In this document: positions 39,388 to 47,902 of the stretch, piece after piece
Layout: the number at the start of each line of letters is the position of its first letter
Position numbering within the stretch: position 1 is the first letter of the stretch
Origin: Actinoplanes sp. L3-i22
GTDB lineage: Bacteria; Actinomycetota; Actinomycetes; Mycobacteriales; Micromonosporaceae
Assembly (NCBI RefSeq): GCF_019704555.1
Contig: NZ_AP024745.1
Coordinates: forward strand, 3,542,501-3,606,500
Length of the DNA: 64,000 nucleotides
Reading direction: 5' to 3'
The notes under the pieces: generated by a model
What the model was told of the DNA's origin: nothing
Database searches by the model: none
The model's input: only the letters and a program-made list of their open reading frames with translations
Made by a program: the position numbers and the translations under genes

Positions 39388-40575
39388 CTAATGGCCGCCG
39401 GGGGTGGCCTGGGCCGGAGCGGGAGCCCCCGCCGGCCGCGCCGAACCCAGTGCGGCCAGCGCCGAGGCCAGGTCACTGACCTGACTGGTGAGCTGCGCCA
39501 CCCGCTGATGCGCGGAGTCCGCGTCGGCTCGCGCGGCGGCCAGGCGCCGCTCCAGGTCGACGCGTTCCTCGACGGCCCGATCAAGATCTTTGCGGGTCCG
39601 GTCGAAGTCCCCGGCCGTGCGCCGCAACTCGTCCCGATCGCCGGTCACCGCGGCGAGTTCCTGCCGCACCCCGGCCACCTCGGCCGCGGCCCGGTCGGCC
39701 CGGGCGGTCGCCTCGGTGGCCGCCTTCTCGGCGCGCGCGGTGGCCTCGGCGGTGGCCCGCTCGGCGGCCTTCGCCCGCAGCTCGGCCTGCTCGGCGGCGG
39801 CCCGCAGGGCGTCCGCGTCGGCGCGGGCGGCGGTCAGCGACTCCTCGGCGCGGGCGGCGGTCTGCTCCGCCGTACGCCGGAAGTCGTTGTGATCCCGCAA
39901 GGCCGCCGCAAGATCGCGTTCCGCGGCATCGCGCTGGGCCTTGGTCTCCTGGACCTGGTGCCGCGCGGCGGACAGCTCGTCGCCGGCCGCGTCGCGTTCC
40001 GCCTCGGCGCGTTCGCGCAGCGCGGCCGCCGCCGTCGCGGCCTTCACCGCCTCGTCGCGCGCCGTGAACGCCTCCTGCTCGCGCTTGCCGGCCTCCTCGG
40101 CCGCCCGCGTCGCCTCGGTGGCGCGCTGCCGGGACTCGTCGCGTTCCGCGGTCGCGGCCACCGCGATCTGCTGCGCCGCGGCGGTCGCGGTCGCCGCCTG
40201 CTCGGCGTCCCGGCGCGCGTCGTCCCGCTCGGCGTGCGCGGCGGCCACCGCCGACGACGTCTCCGCCCGCACCTCGGCGACCTGCCGCTCGACCCCGGCC
40301 GGCGACATCTCCGAGTGCAGCGCCTCGGTCAGCGTGCCGACCATCTGGTCGAGGCGGTCCACCACCTCCCAGGTGCGGGCCACCGAACCGGCCAGCCCGG
40401 GGGAGGAGCGGTGCCGCATCCGCACGTTGCGGTTGGCGCGCTGGCACTCGCCGTCGTTGTCCCGGCAGTACCGGAACGGCCGGCCGGCGGAGGAACGCTG
40501 CGGCACGGGGCGCCCGCAGTGGGCGCAGGGTCGGGTTTCCATCGCCTCGGCGGCGGAGTGGTCCTGCATCGTCAT
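39388..40575 (-). CDS. Zinc-finger and long coiled-coil protein
   Basis: I do not recognise this 395-aa protein as a named family. The N-terminus has a small metal-binding motif of the type C-x2-C (CAHCGRP) followed by YCRDNDGECQRANRN, as in short zinc ribbons or DNA-binding fingers. From about residue 60 to 375 it is one continuous Ala/Glu/Arg-rich coiled coil (AERDDARRDAEQAATATAAA and similar). The layout recalls KfrA-like or chromosome-organising coiled-coil proteins with an N-terminal DNA-binding part, but this is only analogy. ATG 40575 is chosen; ATG 40569 is also possible. Confidence 0.7.
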   Translation of the reverse strand: MTMQDHSAAEAMETRPCAHCGRPVPQRSSAGRPFRYCRDNDGECQRANRNVRMRHRSSPGLAGSVARTWEVVDRLDQMVGTLTEALHSEMSPAGVERQVAEVRAETSSAVAAAHAERDDARRDAEQAATATAAAQQIAVAATAERDESRQRATEATRAAEEAGKREQEAFTARDEAVKAATAAAALRERAEAERDAAGDELSAARHQVQETKAQRDAAERDLAAALRDHNDFRRTAEQTAARAEESLTAARADADALRAAAEQAELRAKAAERATAEATARAEKAATEATARADRAAAEVAGVRQELAAVTGDRDELRRTAGDFDRTRKDLDRAVEERVDLERRLAAARADADSAHQRVAQLTSQVSDLASALAALGSARPAGAPAPAQATPGGH

Positions 40576-41145
40576 AGCAGGACCCACCCTAGGCCGAACA
40601 ACGATCTTCCCGATGTCACCACACCGATGCCTTCCCCGAGCCGCGCATTGTTTCCCCTACTGTGCCCGCTCCACTCGCCCTGCCCCGGGCCCTCTCGGTC
40701 GATCAAGATCAAATTCTTCATTGCCTATGTCCGCCGGGGTACAGATCGTCGCTCCCGCGGGGACCCTTCCGGGCCTCGCAGGGCGCGGGGCGCCCAAGAA
40801 CGCGAGGCCCTCCAGGGCGATGTCCGTGGGTGGTTGCGGTTCAAAAGAACCAACGCCAGCCGGCTGCCGCGCAGGGCCCAGCCGCGGCCCCGCTCCCGGC
40901 GGGTGGGATATCCGCGAGCGTCGTGGTGTCCCTGCTCGTCATGCTCGGAGCGAAGTTCGCGATCAAGCTGCGCCGCGGCCTTACCTCGCGGATTTGCGGC
41001 GTGGCCCGAAGAGTGTGGGCGCTGGGCAGCGGGGATCGCGGCGTGGCTGGGAGTGCGGTCCGGGGGAGTGGGGATCGCGGCGTGGCCGGGAGTGCGGTCC
41101 GGGGGAGTGGGGATCGCGGCGTGGCCGGGAGTGCGGTGCGGGGGA
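40576..41145. other. Intergenic region with repeats before the next gene
   Basis: The 570 bases upstream of the gene at 41146 include an AT-richer patch at about 40700-40730 (GATCAAGATCAAATTCTTCA) that could hold a promoter, and three 39-bp repeats from 41031. A frame through 40662-41165 would translate the repeats as GSGDRGVAGSAVR and has one hydrophobic stretch; I cannot confirm it as a gene. Confidence 0.45.
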
Positions 41146-41147
41146 GT
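41031..41147. repeat. 39-bp tandem repeat, three copies
   Basis: Units begin at 41031, 41070 and 41109 with GGGGATCGCGGCGTGGC and end near GGGGGAGT. A diverged copy is near 40989. The array runs into the start of the next gene, so its ribosome-binding site and start codon come from the last repeat. Confidence 0.88.
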
Positions 41148-42027
41148 GGGGGTTCGGTTGGCTGAGCCGTTTCGGTGGGATCTGATCCGGCCGGATGAGC
41201 TGGGTTCGCTGCTCGACGGGGTCGAGCCGCCCGACCTGTGGTTCCTGGACGCGCTCACGGTCTGCGCCGGCAAGGTGCTGGCCCGCAGCGGCGACGGTGA
41301 CCCGGTCTTCGTCGGCCGGTCGCTGGACTCGATGTTCGACCTGCTCAGCGGCGCCCTGGACGGCCTCGGGGAGCGCCGGCTGCACCGCCTGCCGATCTCG
41401 TTCACGCGGCCGTACCGCCGGGTGGGCCCCCGGCGCTGGGCGGAGCCGGCGCTGACCACCGCGGAGCGCGACGAGGCACGGCGGATGCTGGCCACGGCCG
41501 GGGTCACGCCCTACACCCTGGCCCGGCGCCGCCGCCCGGTCACGTTCGTCGACGTGGTCGACGGCGGCGGGACGTTCACCGAGCTGTACGACCTGCTCCG
41601 CACCTGGATCCGGGACGAGCGGGAGACCTGGCCGGTGATCCGGCGCAAGGTGCGCTTCGTCGGCGTGACGATCCAGCAGCGGACCAGCCCGAACACGTAC
41701 CGCTGGGCGCAGGCGCGACAGTGGACCCGGGAGCTGCCGGCCGACGCGGTGCGGAGCGTGTCCCTGGACGTCGACACCTGGTCGTACCTCGGCAACACGC
41801 AGCAGAAGCTGACCCGTTCACTGCGCCCCGACCGCTGGCTGGCCGACGCGGACGGCCCGGACCGGGGCGAGCGGACCCGGCAGGCGCTGGCCGAGGCGGT
41901 CGCCCTGGTCGCCCACGGCCGCAGCCGAGCCGGCCGGCAGGCCCTCGCGCGGTCGATCGGCGAGCGAGCCCAGCCCTGGACCCGCACCCTGGTCACCGAC
42001 CTGAACGCCGCCGCGGAGGGCCGATGA
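41146..42027 (+). CDS. Hypothetical protein of unknown function
   Basis: The family is not recognised. The roughly 293-aa product has a conserved-looking globular sequence: FRWDLIRPDELGSLLDGVEP, PDLWFLDALTVCAGKVLARS and VFVGRSLDSMFDLLSGALDG, then a basic C-terminal half (LLRTWIRDERETWPVIRRK). FVGRSLDSMFDLLSG looks like a nucleotide- or phosphate-binding loop, as in some phosphoribosyltransferase-like proteins, but that is a guess. GTG 41146 or TTG 41158 are possible starts; both lie at the end of a 39-bp repeat. The 3' end overlaps the convergent kinase gene by 35 bp. Confidence 0.65.
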   Translation: MGVRLAEPFRWDLIRPDELGSLLDGVEPPDLWFLDALTVCAGKVLARSGDGDPVFVGRSLDSMFDLLSGALDGLGERRLHRLPISFTRPYRRVGPRRWAEPALTTAERDEARRMLATAGVTPYTLARRRRPVTFVDVVDGGGTFTELYDLLRTWIRDERETWPVIRRKVRFVGVTIQQRTSPNTYRWAQARQWTRELPADAVRSVSLDVDTWSYLGNTQQKLTRSLRPDRWLADADGPDRGERTRQALAEAVALVAHGRSRAGRQALARSIGERAQPWTRTLVTDLNAAAEGR

Positions 42028-42865
42028 GACGAGTTGAGGCCCGGCGCAGATGGGCGACGTTCCAGCTGAGGTCGAGCGTCGCCGCGTCCTCGCCCGCGAG
42101 GCCCAGGAAGCACCACGCCTGAAAGGTCGGCACGAGCAGACTCCGCTCCAGTTCGGACAGCGGCCGCACCTCCTCGTACCCGCTGATCACCCCGTCCTGA
42201 TACCCGCGCCAGGCCAGCGCGAAGTCGGCCACGAGATGGCTGACGTGGGTGAGCTCGAAGTCCAGCACCCCGGTCAGCCGATCGTTCTCGAACAGCAGGT
42301 TCCACGGCGTGAAATCGCCGTGGATCACCCCGCTCGGCGCCTCCACGACCGGGTTGGCCGCGAAGAACTCCACCGCCGCGGCCCGGCACGCGAGCAACTC
42401 GGCACCGTCGTCCGGATGGAGTTCCCGGTACGCCCGCAGCGTGCGCTCCAGCTCCGGATCGCCGACCATCGCCGCGGGAAACCCGAAGCCCTCGCGCTGC
42501 CCGGTGATCCCGGTCGCGGCCAGCGCGGCGTGCAATTCGGCGAGCAGCCGGCCCCGCCGACGCTGCTCGGCGGGACTGTCCGAGCCGGCCGTGACGTGCG
42601 GCCGGCCCGGCAACCGATCCGCCAACAGCCACACGCCGTCCGGCGTGACCAGGGGTTCCTCGGCCGGCTCGGGGGTCGGCCAGCCCTGCTCCCGGAGCGC
42701 GGCCGCGACCCGGAGCGAATACCGCCAGTCCGGGCTGTCCGCCGGGTTGATCCGCTGCACGACGTACTCCCGGCCGTCCCGGGCCGCCGCCCAGGTGTAC
42801 GTGGACCGGGCGCCCAGCTGCGGGCCGACGGTCAGCCGCCAGCGATCGCGGACCTCCGGGTCCAT
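41993..42865 (-). CDS. APH-family phosphotransferase (choline/aminoglycoside kinase-like)
   Basis: This 290-aa kinase-like protein has the Brenner motif GVIHGDFTPWNLLF and metal ligand GVLDFELTHVSHLVADFALA. The N-lobe includes EYVVQRINPADSPDWRYSLR. Such proteins phosphorylate small alcohols, amino sugars or antibiotics; the substrate is not readable. ATG 42865 sits 2 bp past the stop of the preceding gene, or GTG 42871 overlaps it by 4 bp, so the two are co-transcribed. Confidence 0.85.
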   Translation of the reverse strand: MDPEVRDRWRLTVGPQLGARSTYTWAAARDGREYVVQRINPADSPDWRYSLRVAAALREQGWPTPEPAEEPLVTPDGVWLLADRLPGRPHVTAGSDSPAEQRRRGRLLAELHAALAATGITGQREGFGFPAAMVGDPELERTLRAYRELHPDDGAELLACRAAAVEFFAANPVVEAPSGVIHGDFTPWNLLFENDRLTGVLDFELTHVSHLVADFALAWRGYQDGVISGYEEVRPLSELERSLLVPTFQAWCFLGLAGEDAATLDLSWNVAHLRRASTRLIGPPRRRSGR

Positions 42866-42867
42866 CG

Positions 42868-43410
42868 TCACTCGCCGCCCAGGGTGCTGTCGCCGCTGTG
42901 GTAGTCGTAGTCGCGGTCCCGGCCGGGCGGGCGGATCTCGTGCACCGCCGACGGCGTGGCCAGCCGCAGGCCGTCCTCCGGCTCGGCCAGCTCCTTGGCC
43001 AGGTCGTTGGCGAAGCTCGCCGCCCACAGCCCGCCGACCAGCACGACCACCAGCAGCGCCAGCCCGGCGCCGCTCATCGTGGTCCCCTTCGCGGCCCCGT
43101 ACGCGAACGCCCCGGCCGCCGCCACCAGCGCCAGCACCTGCCCGGCGCGGTAGGCGTACCTCGCGCGTCGCCTCCGGACCCGCCGCGAGTCCCGCAGGGC
43201 GGTGCTGGCCAGCAGGCAGTCGACCGTCTCGCCGCAGGTGCCGCAGTCGACCGGGGTGCCGGCCTCGCCCTCGGCCGGTCGCTCGGCCACGATCGGGTGC
43301 AGTTCGTACCACTGCAGAACCGGGGTTTCCGGCTCGGCGACCCCCTCCGGCCGCTGGGCCACCCGGTGCCCGAGCTCGAACGTCGGCCGGGTCTCGTCCG
43401 TCACACTCAT
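42868..43410 (-). CDS. Hypothetical membrane protein with C-x2-C motif
   Basis: This is an unrecognised 180-aa protein. A cytoplasmic N-terminus carries CGTCGETVDC, a possible metal site, then two membrane helices (about 100-117 and 123-142; AGQVLALVAAAGAFAYGAA and GLALLVVVLVGGLWAASF). ATG 43410 is chosen because upstream residues look non-protein-like. It is divergent from the HIRAN-nuclease gene at 43514 and overlaps or abuts the kinase gene. Confidence 0.7.
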   Translation of the reverse strand: MSVTDETRPTFELGHRVAQRPEGVAEPETPVLQWYELHPIVAERPAEGEAGTPVDCGTCGETVDCLLASTALRDSRRVRRRRARYAYRAGQVLALVAAAGAFAYGAAKGTTMSGAGLALLVVVLVGGLWAASFANDLAKELAEPEDGLRLATPSAVHEIRPPGRDRDYDYHSGDSTLGGE

Positions 43411-43513
43411 CGATCCACCATGGGGTGACGCGTCAAGGTCGGTCGATCGGTGGACGCGTGGATGACTGTCCGGTCTGTGGAGATGATCAAAGAGTGATCG
43501 TACGGTGACGGTC

Positions 43514-46051
43514 ATGTCCATACCGTTCGATCTCTGGGGCCAGCGTGGCTGGGCCTCCGCGGAAGTCGCCGGCGAGTCGCACTACCAGGCCGCGATCCGG
43601 TCGCTGTTCGGCGCGCGTCTCCCAGCCGGTGGCAGCGAGATCACGGTCGCCGCGCAGCTGCTGCCCGAGCCGCTCAACAAGCACGACCGCAACGCGGTGG
43701 CGGTGTTCGTCGGCCCGGCCCAGGTCGGCTACCTGCCACGGGAGACCGCGATGAGCTACGCGCCGACGCTGATCGGCCTGGTCGCGCGCGGGTGGACGCC
43801 ACAGGTCGGCGCGCGGGTCTGGGGCTCGCAGTGGGGTCCCGGCGAGTTCAGCGTCTCGGTCCGCCTGGACCTGGCCGAGCCGCACATGATCATGCCGGCG
43901 AACCAGCCGCCGCCGGAGCCGCACCGGATGCTGCCGTCCGGCGGAGCCATCCAGGTCACCGGCGAGCAGCACCATCTCGACGCGCTCGCCACCTGGCTGC
44001 GCGCCGAGGGGGAGTGCTGGGTGCACGCCACCCTGCACGAGATCACCGAGCAGTCCGCCCGCAGCGCGCGGACGGTGGTCGAGGTGCGGATCGACGGCGC
44101 CCGGGTCGGGCAGCTCACCCCGCGGATGAGCGGTGAGGTGCTGGCCGCCGTCCGGCACCTCGCGGAGCGCGGCCTGGGCGCCTGCACGCGGGCGATCGTC
44201 AAGGGCAACAGGATCAAAACCGAGGTCATTGTGTACGCGGCCCGCGCGCACGAACTTCCGGACAGCTGGCTCGACCTCCCCTCCGAAACCGCGCCCCCGC
44301 CCGCCGCCTCCCCGGCCCCGCCGGCTCAGCTCGCGCCGGTCCCGATGCCCCGCCCGATCCCGATCGTGCCCGTCGCCGCGGAACCCTCAGCAGCCGAGAC
44401 CGCGGTCCTGTCCGCCCCGGCGAGCCGGCCGGCGGCACCGGCACAGCCGCCGGCCCCGGTGATCCTGCCGGCGGTGCCGCCCGCGCCGATCGGCCAGATG
44501 CCGCCGCCCGAGCCGGCCGCCCAGACCGCCGTGCTCCCCGCCCCGGCCGGGCACACCACGGTGCCGATCACGCCGCCCGCCCCGCGGGGACCGCGTGCTC
44601 CCGACGTACCGGAAAGGCAATCGGACCCGGCGCAAGCCGCGGGACCACCGCAAGCACCGCATCGCCCGCGTTTCAACCCGCCGCCGAACTGGCCCGCCCC
44701 GCCGCCCGGATGGTCGCCGCCGCCGGGCTGGGCGCCGGATCCGGGCTGGGGACCGCCCCCGGCCGGTTGGCAGGTGTGGATCGAGGAGCCGCCGGTCGAG
44801 GAGCCGCGGCACGATCCGGAGATCCCGCTGTTCGGGGCGCGCGGGAAGGCCCGGGAGCTGGCGGCCGAGGTGGAGAAGCTGCGCGCCGAGCGGGAGGAGA
44901 TGGCCCGGCTCGGGCTGTTCGACCTCAAGGACCTGATGGAGCAGCGGCAACGCCTGCAGCGCGACCTCACCGACCTGCGGCACCACCTCGACGGACTGCG
45001 CAAACAGGTGGTCGTCACCGAGGAGGAGGCGCTGCTGCAGGAGGCCGGGATCTACCGCTACCGGCATCCGCTCAGTGACGCGGTCGCCTACCAGGAGGCC
45101 CTCGCCCACCTGCAGGATCAGATCAAGGAGATGGCGAAACCGGACGGCGGCGCGGTGCTGGCCGCGGCCGGCTGGACGGTGAACGGCTCCGAGGCGCAGG
45201 GGCGGACGATGCTGCGCGACTACGCGAAGCTGATGCTGCGCGCCTACAACGCCGAGGCGGACAACCTGGTGCGGACGCTGAAGCCGTACAAACTGGATGC
45301 CGCGATCGAACGGCTCGGCAAGGTCGCCGGGACCATCGCGCGGCTCGGCAAGACGATGGACATCCGGATCTCCGAGCCGTACCACCGGCTGCGCGTGCAG
45401 GAGCTCGGGCTCACCGCCGACCACCAGGAGCGGCTCGCCGAGGAGAAGGCGCGCGAGCGGGAGGAGAAGGCCCGGCTGCGCGAGGAGCGGCAGCTGCAGC
45501 AGGAGATCGAGCGGGAGCGGGCCCGGCTGGACAAGGAGCGGCAGCACTACGCGAACGCGCTCGCCGCGCTGCGGGCCGGCGGGGACGTCGAGGGCGCCGC
45601 GCAGCTGCGGGACCGGCTCGCCGAGATCGACGCCGCGATCCAGGACGTCGACTACCGGGCCGCGAACGTCCGGGCCGGCTACGTCTACGTCATCTCGAAC
45701 CTCGGCGCGTTCGGCGAGAACATGGTCAAGGTCGGGATGACCCGCCGGCTCGACCCGCTGGACCGGGTCCGCGAGCTCGGCGACGCGTCCGTCCCGTTCG
45801 TCTTCGACGTGCACGCGCTGTTCTTCGCCGAGGACGCGGTCGGCATCGAGGCGCAGATGCACGCCCGCCTCGCCGACCGCCGGGTCAACCTGGTCAACCA
45901 GCGGCGCGAGTTCTTCTACGCGACGCCCGCCGAGGCGAAACGTCACCTGATGGAACTGACCGGAAACCTGCTTCAGTACGAGGAGACGCCCGCCGCCCTG
46001 GAATACCGCCAGAGCCTCAACCAACCCCGCCGGAACGTCGTACCCGGGTGA
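43514..46051 (+). CDS. HIRAN - DUF4041 - GIY-YIG nuclease, SNIPE-like
   Basis: This is an 845-aa multidomain protein. Residues about 15-80 form a HIRAN domain (VAGESHYQAAIRSLFG, then LNKHDRNAVAVFV and VGYLPRETA), a fold that binds DNA ends. A second similar region is at about 140-225 (VVEVRIDGARVGQLTPRMS). A Pro/Ala-rich linker follows (about 255-430), then the DUF4041 coiled-coil region (about 435-680; LFGARGKARELAAEVEKLRA) and a T5orf172/Mug113-type GIY-YIG nuclease at about 720-830 (GYVYVISNL, MVKVGMTRRLDPLDRVRELG, GIEAQMHARL). DUF4041 plus this nuclease is the core of the SNIPE anti-phage protein. SNIPE has an N-terminal membrane anchor; here HIRAN domains replace it. A 12-bp gap links the next gene. 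Confidence 0.88.
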   Translation: MSIPFDLWGQRGWASAEVAGESHYQAAIRSLFGARLPAGGSEITVAAQLLPEPLNKHDRNAVAVFVGPAQVGYLPRETAMSYAPTLIGLVARGWTPQVGARVWGSQWGPGEFSVSVRLDLAEPHMIMPANQPPPEPHRMLPSGGAIQVTGEQHHLDALATWLRAEGECWVHATLHEITEQSARSARTVVEVRIDGARVGQLTPRMSGEVLAAVRHLAERGLGACTRAIVKGNRIKTEVIVYAARAHELPDSWLDLPSETAPPPAASPAPPAQLAPVPMPRPIPIVPVAAEPSAAETAVLSAPASRPAAPAQPPAPVILPAVPPAPIGQMPPPEPAAQTAVLPAPAGHTTVPITPPAPRGPRAPDVPERQSDPAQAAGPPQAPHRPRFNPPPNWPAPPPGWSPPPGWAPDPGWGPPPAGWQVWIEEPPVEEPRHDPEIPLFGARGKARELAAEVEKLRAEREEMARLGLFDLKDLMEQRQRLQRDLTDLRHHLDGLRKQVVVTEEEALLQEAGIYRYRHPLSDAVAYQEALAHLQDQIKEMAKPDGGAVLAAAGWTVNGSEAQGRTMLRDYAKLMLRAYNAEADNLVRTLKPYKLDAAIERLGKVAGTIARLGKTMDIRISEPYHRLRVQELGLTADHQERLAEEKAREREEKARLREERQLQQEIERERARLDKERQHYANALAALRAGGDVEGAAQLRDRLAEIDAAIQDVDYRAANVRAGYVYVISNLGAFGENMVKVGMTRRLDPLDRVRELGDASVPFVFDVHALFFAEDAVGIEAQMHARLADRRVNLVNQRREFFYATPAEAKRHLMELTGNLLQYEETPAALEYRQSLNQPRRNVVPG

Positions 46052-46063
46052 TAGACCTACGGG

Positions 46064-46654
46064 GTGGACGATCTGGAGCTGTTCACCGAGGAGGTGGCGG
46101 CACTCAACGGTGACCAGCCGGTGTTCCCCGCCCGCGAGGTGGTGGACCGGCCCGGCGACCCGGAGCGCTGGTTCCCGGGCTGGCCCGGGCCGGTGCTGCT
46201 GCTCTCGGTGGAGAATCAGGGCGTCTGCGCGTGGGGTGTCCCGCTCGACGATCCGGCCCCGCCGGTGCTGGTCGGCGGGCCGGCCGGCGCGACCCGGGTG
46301 TTCTCGCCGGACGTGGCCTCGTTCGTCGAGTTCCGGCGCTGGGCGGCGAGCTGCGAATGGGAGTTCGCGGCGCAGGCCGACGAACTGGACGAGGTGACCC
46401 TCAGCCACCTGCGCCGGCGGTACCGGGAGCGGCCCGGCCCGCGGGGCTGGCCGGGCCGGGCGACGTTCCGGTTCGAGGGGGCGGACGTGCGGATCATGCT
46501 GTGGGACGCGCCCGGCCAGTGCGACTGGTTCGTCGCCGGCGCCGGCGAGGCCGAGCTGCTGAACCTGCTCCCGTTCGCCGACCTGCGCACGTCGCTGTAT
46601 GCCTACGACGCGTCCGGGGCCGCGGTGCTCGCCCGGGTCAGGGGGCGGGGCTGA
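46064..46654 (+). CDS. Possible SMI1/KNR4 (SUKH)-like protein
   Basis: The 196-aa protein has LLLSVENQGVCAWGVPLDDP, then PPVLVGG, and a late RTSLYAYDASGAAVL. The ENQ-x-V-x-W-G pattern followed by a DPPV strand recalls SUKH/SMI1-KNR4 proteins, a superfamily used as immunity or scaffold proteins. The match is by eye and not certain. GTG 46064 is only 12 bp after the HIRAN-nuclease gene, so the two probably share a transcript. A control or partner role for the nuclease is inference. It overlaps the convergent MFS gene by 52 bp. Confidence 0.5.
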   Translation: MDDLELFTEEVAALNGDQPVFPAREVVDRPGDPERWFPGWPGPVLLLSVENQGVCAWGVPLDDPAPPVLVGGPAGATRVFSPDVASFVEFRRWAASCEWEFAAQADELDEVTLSHLRRRYRERPGPRGWPGRATFRFEGADVRIMLWDAPGQCDWFVAGAGEAELLNLLPFADLRTSLYAYDASGAAVLARVRGRG

Positions 46655-47838
46655 CCGGGGCGGGGGATCAGCAGGGCGCAGAGGACGGTGGCGGCGCCGG
46701 CGGCCGAGACGGCCAGGGGTGTGGTGGTGAGCTGGGCCGCCGCGCCCAGGATCACCGGGGAGAGGCCCTGGGCGGTCATCATGCCGGTGGAGAGCAGCGC
46801 GAACATCTGGCCCCGCCGCGCCTCCGGGGTGGCCTCCAGCAGCGGGCGCTGCAGCCCGAGTTGGTACGCGGCGCCCGCCCCGCACAGCACCAGCAGCGCG
46901 AGCGAACCACCCAGCGGCAACCCGGCGACGAGCAGCGCCAGCGGCCCGCCGGCCAGGACCACCAGCGGCCGGGAGAGGCGTTCGCGCATCGCCGGGCGGA
47001 CCCAGCGGCCGACGATCAGGTCGCCGAGCAGCATGCCGACCGGGACCGCGGCCATCAGCGCGCCGGCCGAGCCGGCCGGGAAGCCCCGCGCGGTGGCGTA
47101 CGCGACGAGCAGCGCCTCGGCGCCCGCGACGCACGCCGGCGGCAGCCAGTGCACCAGCATCAGCCGGCGGATCACCGGGTCGCCGAGCAGGTCCCGGACG
47201 CCGGTCAGGCTGGCCCGCACCGCCGAGCCGCCCTCGGCCCGCAGCCCGTCGAGATCGGGCAGGCCCAACCGGACGATCAGCGCCGCCAGCACCTGCCCGG
47301 CGGCCGCGACGAGCAGCGCCTGCCGGGGGCCGACCGCGGCGACCGTGACCCCGCCGACGGCCAGGCCGAGCAGTTGCGCGCCGGAGGACGCGGCGTTCAT
47401 CACCGAGCGGCCCAGCACGTACGCGTCGCCGGTCAGGACGTCCGCGACCAGCCGCCCGGCCGCGCCCATGAAGATCGGCGTGCCGCAGGCGACCGCCGCG
47501 ATGATCGTCAGCTGCGCGGCGACCGGCATCTCGACGGTGGCGATCAGCAGCGCGGCCGCGCCCCCGGACAGGTACCCGGCGACGATCAGCGGCCGGGGCC
47601 GGATCCGGTCGGTCAGCGCGCCCAGCAGCAGCCCCCCGGCCAGCTGCGGCAGGAACCCGGCGGCGAACGCGAGCGCGCTCAGCAGCGCCGACCCGGTCTG
47701 TTCGAAGACGAGCACGGAGAGCGCGAAGATCCGCAGGGATTCGGCCGCGATCGCGGCGGTGCGGGCGAAGAACAGCACCCGGAACTTCGGCTCGGCGAAG
47801 ACCTCGCGGTAGGTCGCGCCCCGATCGGCAACAGTCAC
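46603..47838 (-). CDS. MFS transporter (exporter-like)
   Basis: The 411-aa protein has about 12 membrane segments and MFS landmarks: FRVLFFARTAAIAAESLRIF at the first helix, LLLGALTDRIRPRPLIVAGY as the helix 2-3 motif A, and AYQLGLQRPLLEATPEARRG later. It resembles actinobacterial drug or metabolite exporters of the DHA/enterobactin exporter type. The start is GTG 47838. An ArsR-type regulator gene is divergent, 64 bp away, and probably controls it. Confidence 0.88.
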   Translation of the reverse strand: MTVADRGATYREVFAEPKFRVLFFARTAAIAAESLRIFALSVLVFEQTGSALLSALAFAAGFLPQLAGGLLLGALTDRIRPRPLIVAGYLSGGAAALLIATVEMPVAAQLTIIAAVACGTPIFMGAAGRLVADVLTGDAYVLGRSVMNAASSGAQLLGLAVGGVTVAAVGPRQALLVAAAGQVLAALIVRLGLPDLDGLRAEGGSAVRASLTGVRDLLGDPVIRRLMLVHWLPPACVAGAEALLVAYATARGFPAGSAGALMAAVPVGMLLGDLIVGRWVRPAMRERLSRPLVVLAGGPLALLVAGLPLGGSLALLVLCGAGAAYQLGLQRPLLEATPEARRGQMFALLSTGMMTAQGLSPVILGAAAQLTTTPLAVSAAGAATVLCALLIPRPGQPRPLTRASTAAPDAS

Positions 47839-47902
47839 CCCGTCACGATGTCGGCCGGCGGGTCACCGGCGCGATTGATTCGCCAGGTGGCGTAACGTCG
47901 GG

